NCBI GenBank assembly: GCA_003255065.1
Contig: QAOA01004151.1
Location: forward strand, 7,111-71,110
Direction: 5' to 3'
From: Cercis canadensis
Taxonomy: Eukaryota; Streptophyta; Magnoliopsida; Fabales; Fabaceae
DNA: 64,000 nucleotides
This document shows, one piece after another, positions 34,452 to 46,883 of the stretch. The notes beneath the pieces are model-generated. The model worked only from the letters and a program-made list of their open reading frames with translations. It ran no database searches and was not told where the DNA came from. Position 1 is the first letter of the stretch. The number at the start of each line of letters is the position of its first letter. The position numbers and the translations under genes are program-made.

Positions 34452-37092
34452 ATGGAGCAATTTAGACATGTTGGGGAAGCACTGGGAAGTGTGAAGGCTG
34501 TGATGGTGTTCAGAGAGAATATTCAAATCAATCAGAGGCAATGTTGTTTATTGGTAGATGTTTTCAGTTTCACGTATGATTCAATTGCAGAAGAGATTAG
34601 GCAGAATTTGAAATTCGGGGAGCGGCAAGGGAAGTGGAAAGTACTTGAACAGCCATTGAGAGAGATGCATAAGATTTTCAAGGAAGGAGAAGCTTACATT
34701 AGGTACTGCATGGAAACAAAGCACTGGTTTGCTAAAGCCATTAGCCTTTACAATAACACAGATTGTGTTGAGTTTTACATCCACAACTTGCTTTGCTGCA
34801 TTCCTATTGTAATTGAAGCAATTGAATCTGCAGGAGAGATATCAGGGTGGGATCAAGATGAGATGCAAAGGAAGAGGGTCATAAATTCTATTAAGTATAG
34901 GAAAGAATATACGGACCTGAAGCTTTTCCAGTGGAAATTTGGGAAGCAGTACCTTATTAGCCCAGATTTCTGCAACCGGTATGACACAGCTTGGAAGGAA
35001 GATAGATGGATTCTTTTGAATAAAATCCGTGAAAAGAAACTGTCAGGTTCAGCAAAGTATGAGAACAGATTAACGGATCTACTTACGAAAATTTTAGAAG
35101 GATCAGAAGCAGTGGAGGGGAAGCTCCTACCAACATCAATTCTGGTGGGATCCAAGGATTACCAGGTGAGGCGGCGATTGGGGAATTGGAGTCAATGCAA
35201 GGAGATTCTATGGTTAGGTGAAAGCTTTGTTATAAGACAATTTTTTGGGGATATTGAAGCTTTGGAACCAGAGATATCATCTCTTTTATCTCTTGCCCAC
35301 CCAAATATAGTGGAATGCCTTTTTGGGTTTACAGATGATGAGAAGAAAGAGTGCATTTTGCTAATGGAAGTGATGAGCAGAAACCTCTCCACCCACATCA
35401 AAGAATCTTCTGGCACAAAGAAGCGAATGCCATTCACACTTCCTGTGGCGGTTGATCTCATGCTTCAAATTGCCAGAGGAATGGAATATCTGCATTCAAA
35501 GAAAATATATCATGGAGAGCTAAATCCTTCAAACATTCTTGTTAAACCCAGAGGTACATCCACAGAAGGTTACTTGCATGCCAAGGTTTCAGAGTTTGGC
35601 CTGCATTCTGTAAAGAACTTGGTCCATAAAGGGACTTCAAATCAGAATGGAACTGGAACTGGAATCCTCCCATTTATCTGGTATGCTCCAGAAGTTCTTG
35701 AAGAACAAGAACAAACTGGGGCTGCTGAACATTCCAAGTACACAGAGAAGTCTGATGTGTACAGTTTTGGAATGGTTTGCTTTGAGCTCCTAACAGGTAA
35801 AGTCCCTTTCGAAGACAGTCATCTTCAAGGGGACAAAATGAGCAGAAACATAAGGGCAGGAGAGAGGCCACTTTTCCCATTCAATTCACCAAAGTATGTT
35901 ACAAACTTGACAAAGAGATGTTGGCATAGTGACCCAAATCAACGGCCAAGCTTCTCTTCCATCTGTAGAATTCTTCGATATGTGAAGCGATTCCTTGCAA
36001 TGAATCCTGATTACAACATCCAGCCAGACCCACCAGTGCCACTGGTAGATTACTGTGATATAGAGTCAACTCTTTTGAGGAAGTTCCCTTCTTGGGGGAG
36101 TTCTGATTCATCAACAGTATCACGAATTCCATTCCAAATGTTTGCCTATCGAGTTATAGAGAAAGAAAAGATAAGTTCAAGCTCTAAGGATAACTCTGAA
36201 TCTGGAAGTGATGCTTCAGCCTGTGGTGATGAACTTTTGACATCTGGGGATGATTCACTTCCATCAACACTTGAGAGGAAGTCTTCAGGTGGATATGATA
36301 GTACCAACAGGAGGCTCTCAATGCCTCGGAGATCTTTAGATTTAAAGTCCAGCAAACACCCAGGTAATCTTAAAACTCACTTTCTGATTCTTGTTTAATA
36401 TGTAGGAAATTGTGATGCAAAACTTACCAATTAGTAAGAACCTGTTAAAGTTACAAAGTACCAAAGCTATTAAAATTGTTGCATTCTGTGTAGTGTAGAC
36501 ATAATTAATGGAAAAAGTAAATGATTATCATGCTACTTATAATTTACCTGAAAAATGTATCAGATTTTGGTGCAATGAGTAGGATATTTGAACAGCCTGT
36601 GAGTATTGTTTGAGAGAATCTTCAAAGAAGAACAACTAATGGTCTCTGAAATGGCAAAGAGCATTAAAAGGACTTAGCATCCCTAAAGGAAGTACTTCTT
36701 CTACCAATTGTCATTACTTGACCCTTTATTATGTCCTGATTTTATTGACAGCAAAATAGTAAACATAGAAACATGAAAAACTAGTACATTCTCTACCACT
36801 CTCTGGGGTGGCATTATCACAGTTTATAAATGTAGTCATGTCTGAGAATTTTTTCTAGATGCATCAGTGATGAATACATCTCAGTGATAGAGGCATTTGA
36901 ATAAATGCTGCATGTGTTCTGATATCTTGCATCTTCTTTTTAACAGTTACACCAAGAGGTCGATCAGTTAGACCTCCACAAATGACATGCGGGCGAAGTA
37001 TGAGGGTGAATTCGGAGAGCCACATGATGATCTCGAGTCCAAGAATTAGAAGAACATCTTCTGGTCATGTCTCGGATTCTGAGCTTTGTTAG
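34452..37092 (+). CDS. DUF1221 protein kinase-like protein (probable pseudokinase)
   Basis: Two coding exons, 34452-36363 and 36947-37092, give 685 residues. The N-terminal ~220 residues match the plant DUF1221 region (EQFRHVGEALGSVKAVMVF, then QCCLLVDVFSFTYDSIAEEI). A kinase fold follows at about residues 235-525, with HPNIVECLFGF, GMEYLHSKKIYHGELNPSNIL, WYAPEVLEE, KSDVYSFGMVCFELLTGK and RCWHSDPNQRPSF. Catalytic positions are altered: the VAIK lysine appears as Arg (FVIRQF, about 262), HRD is HGE (about 354-356) and DFG is EFG (about 381-383). The fold is complete but catalysis is doubtful. The C-terminal tail is Ser-rich and basic. The upstream in-frame ATG at 34392 lies before an acceptor-like TTTTTGTAG, so 34452 is preferred. 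It neighbours a nucleotide-sugar transporter head to head, as the homologues near At5g41730 and At5g41760 also lie close together. Confidence 0.9.
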
Positions 37093-38225
37093 ATCACAGC
37101 ATACCACTACCAGATCATCAGCATAAATGGTTAGAAACACCATACTTATGAGAGGGGACTCGGGGTTGAAAAAGAGAAATGGAACAGCTGTGTAGAACAC
37201 CATACTTATGAGAGGCAGAAGGTAACCTAGAAGTTAGCTTGCCAAAACAGACTAGGTAGAAATAGAACTTTGAGAATTAAACCCTACGGTAAAAACACCC
37301 TCCCGAGCGAAATAGGAAACAAAATAAATAGAAAAGAGAAAAGTAATAATGAAGAAAGATGGGGAAAAGGAACTAGAATTCCTTTAGTGCCATAGGGAAA
37401 GAGTTGCCAACAATGAGAACAAACAGGCAATGTTATATAATTTCAAGTTATAATGTACAAGTAATAATTCGACCTATATATTAAGTACAGTTAGTTTAGT
37501 AAGTACATGAAAAACATAGATGATATCATGCATCTGCACTACTTTCAAGTTGATCTGGAAGTTACATTGATTAGTATACTTTAGTGGTGCATCCCTATCT
37601 GCTTTAGTAATATGTTGTTCACTTCCTTAACAGACTGCAGTGTTGGGCACAGGGATGTACAGCGAGGAGCTTGGCTGTAGAGCAACAAATGTGACTCGCA
37701 GTTTCAGCCAAGAGTCATGGTCAGTCTGGTTACCAGCTTCTTGGTGTGTGATACGCCCCCTGGAATGGATGAGAAGTTCTTGAAGGAAAAGCTTCTTTAC
37801 TCCAAAACTTTTGTATTGCATGTTGGCTGGTGTGCTATTGTTGTCAACTTGTTAGATAAAGAAGTAGTAGTGGTGCAGTTTAAAAACCTCTATTTGCACA
37901 TATTGCTTACATTTCTTGCTAAGCTTATCTAGTTCAGATGTTAAGAAATGATGCTCCCCATGGCATATTGTAGAGAAAGACTATCTACGGGAACTAAAGC
38001 CATATGCATGCCTCTGGAAGCCAATGCCAATTCACCATCTCAGTGACCCAATCCCAGCTTTGGTCCTCTTTAGCCAGTTTAGCCTTTATAAAGCACTGGT
38101 TTCAGTGTTCATCCCAATAATGCGATGCTCAGTCTTCTGACCGACATACTAGAACATAAAGTTATTATTCAAGGAACAGAACTGCTTTCCAGGTTTAGTG
38201 TTAGCCAAAATTTTCTCTTTTCCTG
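37093..38225. other. Convergent 3' flanks of the pseudokinase and SPA2-like genes
   Basis: It begins with the pseudokinase 3' untranslated region. A 20-base string (AACACCATACTTATGAGAGG) is repeated at 37136-37155 and 37196-37215. The stretch 37635-37930 has higher GC and follows a TTAACAG acceptor-like site, so it could be an alternative 3' untranslated exon; its open frame shows no domain. Confidence 0.45.
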
Positions 38226-41200
38226 TCAAACCATCTGCAGTAGTTTTACAACTCCAATTGAGTTGGCGGCAACCATCATGTTAGTCTTCTCTCTCCAGCA
38301 GACACTAGAAACAAACTGTCCATTATCATCATTATTTGCATGCCCAGAAATGGGATCAACAGATCCAAATTTGTGTGCAGTGATTGGCACTGGCAGAGAT
38401 CTGTGATAACAGTATACCTGGAAGGTAGAAATATGTAAAATGAATCAAACTGAATCTATTTATCCCACATTTTGATGCAATTAAAAAAGGGAGGGAGCTT
38501 CCATATATCATCAGAATGATTTAAATTAGGCGAATCTGTCAACGGGTTTTAATTTGCAACAATGGATGACATCTATACTCTCTGATTGTACATTAGGTGC
38601 ATATAATAAAATCAAGGTTATGCTAAGATTCAAGGATATACCTCATTAGTTTCTGAACCACATGCAATGTACCCATCCATAACAGTTAAGCCCACAAAAT
38701 TCTGAACAAGGAGAAGACGAAGAATTAGAAAAAACAAGGGAAACAGAAAATAAGTAAAAGAAACATATGTAAGTAGCCAACCTTTTCATTACTGTGACCT
38801 TTGAAGGTTAGGTCACAAGCACCTGATGACAACCCAGAAGAGATGGTTTTCTTCAGGTCCCAGAGCTTCAAAGAGTTGTCAGTGGAAGCAGAGGCAAGTG
38901 TTTCAGCATCTACAAATTTCACATAGCTAACAGCTTTGCCATGGCCAACTAGTGTGCACCAAGGGATTCTAGTGTGCCGAAGATCATAACCATTGATCTT
39001 GTAATCAGCAGATCCAAAAAATAAAAGATTTGTTGAGTAAGGAGAGAACTGAACACAGCATACGTTGGCAGGGTTCCATATGGTGCCGAGAGAACTTTTC
39101 TGCAGAAAAAATTGCATTTGAGACAATTCTTATATGCTATGACTTGAAAATATTCAACTTCATGTCCCTCCAAAATCTTGCGTTAAATGATGGTCAATTA
39201 TTAAAGTGAATAAGAGAAAGCGTGCCTCGCTGATGTTCCACAGTTTGACAGAGCAGTCATCACTTCCACTAGCAAACATTTTTGGGTCAGAATGAGAGAA
39301 GTGAACAGACCATGCTCTCTTCTGATGCTCCATGTATTGAGAAAATGGTTGACCAGTGCTTGCATCCCACATCTGGATTCATCCATACATGAAATATTTT
39401 AATGGAATGAGGTGAAAGAAATAGTCAACAACAAAACCAATGATACTTTTATATGTAGACAAGACTGACAAGTTTATTACTTAATAGAAACAATGACATG
39501 AAGGTACAGAATGAAGAGTAGTAACCAAGTTAATAAAACTTCTGCACAAGAACTACTCAACCAAAAATTTTAAGTTATTAAGGAATGGTTTTAATGTCAA
39601 ATAGCTTTAATGTGCAAAGAATACACACCTGAACGACACCATCATAGTCTGTAGATGCCAGATGGTTCCTGATGTAGCTATTCCAGCACACACAGCTAAG
39701 GTTTGATTTGTTTGACATCTCAACTATGGGGTAGTGGATGTCAACAGAATCACTTAAAATAGCATTCAAGTCAAAAATCTTGATTTTCTTTGAAACTCCA
39801 GCTGCTGCAATGTAGTCCTCATCACGGTCAAAACTTAAAGCACATATAACATTGGCAGAATTAAGCAGATCTCTATTTCTTAATGTACCACGCTCTTCAA
39901 ACTTGCTGTAACGAACAAACTTGCATAGACCTTCAAAGAAGGATCCAAGACCATCAACAGATTTCTGAATTCTTCTTGGCACCTCATTATCATTCTGTAC
40001 ATGAGAAAATAATCTCCCTCTACTTTTTAGCACATCTTGATCATGGCGTTCAACAGCTGCAGTTTCTCTAAGCAGGATTTGGGATCTCATTGAAAAGTAA
40101 GCATCCTCTAGCTGATTGATATTTCTCATCATATTAACACTTGTTCTTGAAATTGATTTGCAAGTATCTGAACTGAAAGGGTCTTGAAAATTGAAGCTGT
40201 TTCTTCTCAATTCAGGAAAATGCTTTTCTGCTAAAGGAAACACTGAAGCTCTCCCAAATGAATACCTTCTTTCAACCTCCTTAATATCTCCGTCCAAGCA
40301 ACTTAGCTCTTCAGCTAATTTAACTATCTGTTTTTTCTTTTCTTCTTCCAGTGAAATTAAAAAACGTTGTAATCCCTCCGTCTCAGCTTCGCCACCATCA
40401 GATAATGAGACGTCATTTCCAGAATGTAATTGCTCAAACTCATGTTTTAATTCAGACTGTAAAATCATCCTAGAATACACAAAAAGGATAAACTTATAAG
40501 AATGAAAAAAGACATCAAGTAAATAGGAAGTACATTCAACATCAATATCAAAGTCCTTTCCATCAGATATATATATATAAAAAAAAAAAAAAAGCAAAAA
40601 AAATATTGTTGCATTCCTAAATAATCATCTTGATTGCAAAGAGATAATAAGTACCAGGTATAAGAAATACAGCATATCATGTTACCTAGTATTGGGACGA
40701 GAAGAAGGTTCAGGATGCAGAAGCCAAAGACAAAATCCAGCTTCCTTTGGGTTTTCTGACAGAAACCTTGATGGTAAGATTCGATTACGCAAGTCCGACA
40801 TTGCTTCTGAACGTGTCTCCCATGAATCAATATTGCACAGCAACTGAGAGAAACATCCACTTAAGTAGAAAGGTCAAGAGAGAGATCATGACTAACTCCT
40901 AGGCTGAAGATCTAAATAGTTGAAAAGAATAACATAATTGGCTACGTTATAGGTGTTAGAATTTAGACATGTGAATAATATGTAGCTAATAGTTGCCCAT
41001 GTAATTAGCCCATGTTTAGGTCCTATGATTGTGCTGTAATTAATGTGCAGTTACTAAAAATAATAACTGTGAGAGGCTAGTCTCACACACTTCCATCAAA
41101 TCTCACAATAGGCAATAAAATTTTATATGAGCCAGCAGCAAATAAAGTGAAATAGTTAATATCACAAATTTAACTATTTTAGAGGGAAACTATTTGATAT

Positions 41201-42709
41201 GAGTAAGAATCAGGGAAAGTAAAGTTTGAAGGCTTCCAGTTGTGGAGGCACTTATTATCAGATACTATAATTTGCATTCAAGCTGAAAACAAGGCAGTAG
41301 AGTTGGAAGTAAGAGACACATGTTAAAACACTCAGACAGCTCCTCTACTCTCTAAGTAGTGCCGCACAAAAGTTGTGTTAATCTACATACAACTTAGTCG
41401 ATAATCCAAGAAACTTGCACTTTGAGGTGACTGTCTCTCTCTGAAAGTTTTATGAAGAGAGGCAAGGGGTGAAACAAAAATATTTCCTTACCTCAAAAAG
41501 AAGAACTCCAAGGCTGTAAATATTTGATGAAAATGAGCAACTTCCATCACTAAGCTCTTCCGGACTAGAATACCACTTCTCTTCCAGCTGGACAATTGCA
41601 GACACAAACTGCTTTTCTCCAGTAAAAATATGTTGGCAGCTGAAACTGTTTTGACACACACTTCCTGAATTCCTTGAATCCATGGGTCCATTTGTGTAAG
41701 AATAAATTTGATTTACTTTTCTCTTCTTGCGGCCATGAATATTGTTGAAGTGATGCTGTTGCCAGAGAGAACTACTCTCCTGGCAGAGCTTTAGCTGCTT
41801 TTCTCCCAAACTATAAGAAGCACACATATCCTGTCCCAGAGGCCTTTTCTTAGTCACATTGCAGCTCATGACATGATCTTCTCCTTGGTCTGGTGAACCA
41901 ATGTAATAAACTTTACCTGAAGGGAATAAAGCAAAACATGATGGTCCAAAGTCTTGCAGGACAATTCCTTGGGAGTGTGCAAAATCAGCAAATTCCAGGA
42001 CCTGCTTAAATATGTGTAGGCTTTCAGATTTATTTATTTTATGATTTGCATACTTGAGCCACTCTCTTAAGTTGATCCCATCATCAAAGGATTCTGTGCC
42101 AGACTTGACAATTCTTTGCAAACAAGGCTCATTATCATCAGCATTTGACCTCAACAGTGTATCAGAATGAAACTTAGTCACAAAAGTAGGTGTTTCACCC
42201 TCATGGCTCTTTAGTGCTCCCCCAAATCCAATGCAAGTGCCATCATCTTTGCAGATAACACCCTTTCCCTTCAATTGTGGAAAATTATATGTGGATGAAC
42301 TATTCTGCTTTGTACTGACAACAAGTGCATTGGTCGAGTTGATTGTCTTGTCCCTATCGCTTATATTTGCAGTGACTTTCTTGCTGGACAAAGACTTCAG
42401 GCTCCAAAAATCAGAATCAATTCCCTTAACTTCCTTGCTTACCCTGAATGGTACTTGTTCTTCATTTTCTGTTTGATCCCTCGGACACTGTCTGGAACCG
42501 TGTGGATAGTTAACTAAAGCTAAATTGGGGTTCTTATAATTTCTAACATTTAACTCTCCAACAGTGAGCTCAGTATCTGTCATGGAACAAAAACTAGTAC
42601 TAGGAGGTCCAGATCCAGCTAAAGAAGCAAGATACCTAGTCAAATTCTTATCCTCCTCATTACTAGTTGCATTGTCAATTGGCCAATCCTTCCTCACAGA
42701 CATTCTCAT
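38226..42709 (-). CDS. SPA2: SPA1-RELATED 2-like photomorphogenesis repressor
   Basis: Seven coding exons on the minus strand: 42709-41492, 40843-40686, 40469-39629, 39372-39226, 39099-38782, 38701-38642 and 38417-38226, in frame to 977 residues. SPA proteins pair with COP1 in a CUL4-DDB1 ubiquitin ligase that removes light-signalling factors in darkness. Order seen: variable N-terminus with [20 protein letters not shown]; degenerate kinase-like region ([74 protein letters not shown]); coiled coil ([20 protein letters not shown], about 497-530); seven-bladed WD40 domain from about 674 to the end ([44 protein letters not shown]). The C-terminus LLQMV is SPA-like. The fourth coding intron uses a GC donor. 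The N-terminus is shorter than in most SPA2 proteins, and an in-frame upstream frame ends directly at the chosen ATG. Confidence 0.92.
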
Positions 42710-42811
42710 TCAAGGTGACCTTAACATACTTTGGTGCCTCCCAGGATTGAGATTACAATCATTAGCTTTCCTATTGTGTTCTTCAGTTGCTGTGCCACCA
42801 TTTGCAGCCAT
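42710..42811 (-). other. Upstream open frame abutting the SPA2-like start
   Basis: The minus strand opens with ATG at 42811 and runs 33 codons (MAANGGTATEEHNRKANDC...) to TGA at 42712-42710. The next codon, in the same frame, is the ATG taken as the SPA2-like start. It could be a regulatory upstream frame favouring reinitiation. It could also be the former N-terminus of the main protein, now cut off by one stop codon. A splice acceptor-like TTCTTGCAG lies just upstream (about 42867-42875), so a leader intron is likely. Confidence 0.6.
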
Positions 42812-45554
42812 CCAATTTCAATCAATTTGAAAGATTTGCGGTATAAATGGTGAGAGGAAATCAAAACTGCAAGAAAATGTGGATCAGTAAGTTTAGAACA
42901 ACTACAAATATCACTAGATCTTTCAATGGAGAAAGAGTTTACAGAACAAAATTATCAATGATGAACCTCAATGAACAATCCTTTTCATCTTGATCTCTTG
43001 TATTTAGGAAAATATATTGAAAAAATGAACTGATATATAATCAAAACCAGACCCATCAATAGAAATCTCATAATGAGGATCAAAATATAGAGACATATAA
43101 CCTCTTTTCACTTTATAATAATTTTTGGCATGATGGAAGTAAATTAATTGAACTCAATTTGAACTTCACAACCAAATACCAACAATCCCACATCAATTCA
43201 TGCATGAAATATTCATAACCCAAAATGAAAACATGTTCATGAAACAACAAGGCATGTAAGAAAGTGCAAAAACAGAAGGAAAATTAGAAGAAATGTCACC
43301 ACAATACCATAAAGAGATGTACGATAAACTAAGAATTGTATTGGAAACAAAGTGTTACCAATGAATCAATGTAACTAGGCATAGATATAGAGAGCAATCC
43401 AAAGCATAAGTGAGAAGGGCACAGAAGGAGGTAAAAGCAGGACCACACTTGCAAGGGAAAATATCTTGCCCACCCACAACACAGACAAGCAATGTGATGA
43501 AACAAGTGAACTTCCAAAATTTCAGAATATGGTCTTCAAAAGGCAAAACTTGAGTGTTTGAGATATTTATGGACCAAATTTAAAGGAATGACGTTTCTTT
43601 TATAAGAATTTTCTTTTGTTACTTCAAAGCGTTGTCCATGTCTGAGGCCAAAAGTGCATCCACGATATTTCCTTCATGCCCGTCAGTTATCAACACTAAT
43701 TGCTAGCTCAACTACTAAATCTTCGTGTTTTAAATTACAATCCATATAAAACGGCAGTTGTTTCTCTTTATTTACAAAATATGCCATTCTCTTATTCAAG
43801 TGACATTTTGGATATTCATTATTATTATAGTTCATAAATTTGAATGAATTACTCTGAGAGAATAATTATAAAAAATTAAGCGGATTTTTAAATCATATTT
43901 TATTTTATTTTAATCACTCATCATTGATTATTTAAAGTTTTATATAATTAACTATCATTCTTTAATTATAAAAATTACAATATTTGATATCAAAAACTCT
44001 CTTTCCCTATATACTTTTATGTAACTTCAAAAAAATTACAAAAATGTAAAATTCTAAATTCATCTATACTTTGTTTTGAATATAATAAAGTAACGAGAGA
44101 GACCAATTGAAATGGTTGGATGGCCTATTTGTAATTAACATCAACTTAGTTGGCTTTTACGCCCGAATCGTATGCTTAAGAGATAAATAACTGCTAAGAA
44201 TGAGTAGGCGGTTTGGCATGTGGTAGGTGATACTGATGGATTGATAATAAAAGCTGCTGTATGGCGTGGCTTCTCTGCTGGCCACACTCTTCACGCTTCT
44301 GTTCAAAGTCTCAAGACTCTGCAGTTTTCACTCCAATTCTGAATTGAGAAATGTGGTAGCGTTTGAGGGATAAAAGGTTCAAGTATGGATTCAATCAAAT
44401 TTTAGATAAATTGTCAAAGAGTGTTGACTCAATTGGTAAAAAAGATTAGGTTTAAGGCTTTCTACTTTTTAGATGTCAAGTTTGAACTTCCATTCCATGT
44501 GACTACAAATTTTGTTTGGTCGGCAACTTTCATTGAAAAAATTCTTTGGAACGTAAGAGCTAGTAGCATTTTTTAAGGGTTAAGAAAATGTTTTAAGGGT
44601 AATCTTTTGGATGGGTCTTTGTCTATCTTTTCTGTGATCTTAGACATGCCACTAGCATCTCTGAATATATTAAAATGACATATTTTTATTATTATTTTCA
44701 AATACAAACAAAAAATATAGATAAATTTAATTTAATTTAAATTATATTATATATATAAGTATGATGAAAGAATATATTAAAAGTAGTAATGTGCAATAAT
44801 TATTTTTCTAAAATTAAAAAAATGATAAAGTTACTTCATTAGTTATTCATATTGCATATATTAAAAGAAAATGGAAATGAAAAACCCTTGGAAGTCAAAA
44901 TGATTACTAATTCTTCCACTAGGTTATTAGATGTAGTTAACAATAAGAGCCATCCAATAATTTATACGATATCTTAAGTGGGCTATACTAAAAAAATGAT
45001 GACTAAATTGATGGAAAGCCTCAATCTTTTGTTTTTGAATAGGATGGTATTGGACCCAAAAAAACAAAACAAAAAGAATTGAATGGTGAGCCTCAATTTA
45101 ACAACCAACAAAGACTAATTCCCAGCTAAAATTATGATCACTACCTTGGGCTATCACAATAAACCATACATTTGTCAACTTATATTTATTACTACTAAAA
45201 ATTACCCACTATTTTGCTTTTTTTTTCCCATTTCCATTATTTTTTTCTTTGATTCTATGAGCAAAACAAAGATTAAACAAGGCCAGAGTAGATTAAGAAA
45301 CAAGAACCACACATTTCGAAAAAAATATTACAGAGTTGAGAATAAAATGTGGCATGCTTCAGGTTCAAATTAGGCCGGTAGTTTACCTCAAGGATCTTCA
45401 ATCAAGGTGAAGGTGAATATGAGTTACCACCCTTTCAAGTTCTTCTATTTCATCTAAAAAATTTAGATAAAGAAAACAAGTTTCATGCAGATATTCAGAC
45501 AAGTTTTAAAGAATCTGAAAGGTTGGTTGGATTGATTTATGACACAGGGCTTTG
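42812..45554. other. SPA2-like leader and divergent intergenic region
   Basis: Probable leader intron and first untranslated exon of the SPA2-like gene (about 42850-43560), then AT-rich intergenic sequence. Frames here are short and without domain. A possible SINE remnant is at 44418-44490. No second gene seen. Confidence 0.45.
44418..44490 (+). mobile_element. Possible SINE remnant
   Basis: A box-A-like GTTGACTCAATTGGT is followed by a weak box-B-like AAGTTTGAACTTCC about 50 bases on. The layout resembles a degraded tRNA-derived SINE head. There is no clear target duplication. Confidence 0.3.
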
Positions 45555-46766
45555 ATGGGCAATATGGCAGAAGCAGAGAAAGGAATATATCACTATGAAA
45601 TTGATGACGAACAAGAAAATGAAGAGGAAGGGGGAAATGGTATATGTGAATGTGATCATTCACAGCTGCCAAACACATTTGAAGCTGATTTAAACATGCT
45701 GCTTGTGTTTCTTTCATTATTTTCTTTTCCAAACGAGGACTGCATAAATTTGGAGGAGAACAAGCAGAGTATACAGGATCATGTAGCAGCTAAAGCCTGC
45801 ATATCAAGATTACAAACAAAGAGAAGAGAGATAAATGAGGCCAAGCTTGTCAGAAGACCAACACAAAGCTATCAAACAACCGTAAGAGACTGCAGGTAAA
45901 GTTTCACATTCATTTCTTTCTTTATTTTTTTTTCTTTTTCGTTCATAAAAAGCTACATGAATAAAACAATAGTTTAAGTGGTTATATACTCACCCTTTAA
46001 AATTCGAGAAGTTCTTAAAATCAAATTCTAGTGTGCTTGTTTTTCGTGATTGTGATATTATTATGGTAATATTATTAACAACTTAAATATCTATTCTTTT
46101 TCATACGAGAGTTTACATATATTTTATAATGTAAATATTCTATGAAAAATAAATTTCACTCCACCCATCTACAATAAAATTTGAATCGAACCTCTAAATG
46201 TAGATGGTGCTTAACCATTGGAGTCTTGCATTTCATTTACAAACAGGGAGAATTTCATATAAGGTGTTTGTTAACAAAAAGTTTTCCTTGTTTGGATTCT
46301 CAAAATAATTACTGTGGTATATAACTTATTTCTTAGTTTCCGTTCATTTTACCAAAAAGAAAAAACTAAAAGAGAAATGTCGTTTTCATAAAAATGTTTT
46401 CAACTGAATAGATTTCCTAGAAAAATATTTTTATTTGGAAACATTATCTATGAAACTAAATTGTTAAAATATTGTCAAAAAACTGAAATTCCCCCTAAAA
46501 ATATTATACATTTTTAATCTTAACATTGCTTTCGGGGGAGATAAAACTAACAGGAGTGGTTAGTGGTTACATTAGTTTTGAGAAAATCAAAGAAAGAATT
46601 TGAAAGATCTCTTAACCTCGTTCATGTTACTTTCCTTCTCCTGGTAACAATATTCTCATCCTAATTTTCTTTCATTTATAACAAATATAATTACTTTTGT
46701 ATTGACAACTAAGAGAGATATTTGATTAAGCGTTATCTTTTCTGCAGGCATGGCAGAAAAATGTGA
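45555..46766 (+). CDS. Unrecognised small plant protein, possibly cut short by an in-frame stop
   Basis: Exon 1 is 45555-45895 (donor TGCAG|GTAAAG) and exon 2 begins at 46748 (acceptor TTTTCTGCAG). Joined, they code for about 119 residues and stop at TGA 46764-46766, six codons into exon 2. The protein is acidic near the start (EIDDEQENEEEGG), has a short hydrophobic patch (NMLLVFLSLFSF) and ends basic (SRLQTKRREINEAKLVRRPT, VRDCRHGRKM). I do not recognise the family. The same frame stays open for 38 more codons after the TGA, to 46883, coding a strongly basic tail (LRRMKQMKRGQREKPRRVIN, then FAPIPKSS). TGA for TGG at this point would be one base change. The expected protein may therefore be about 158 residues, with this allele or assembly carrying a nonsense base. 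Confidence 0.55.
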
Positions 46767-46883
46767 GGAAATCTTCCATTGCGGAGGATGAAACAAATGA
46801 AGCGAGGCCAGAGAGAAAAGCCCAGAAGAGTGATCAATTTTGCCCCCATCCCAAAATCATCTGCAATTGCTTATAGTTCTTGA

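Noticed and set aside
37717-37932. A 71-codon plus-strand frame after the pseudokinase gene
   Set aside because: No domain is seen; the stretch is better explained as 3' untranslated or spacer sequence between convergent genes.
40948-41130. Possible solo LTR in SPA2-like intron 1 (starts TGTTAGAATTTAG)
   Set aside because: No matching end, flanking duplication or primer site was found; the start string alone is too weak.
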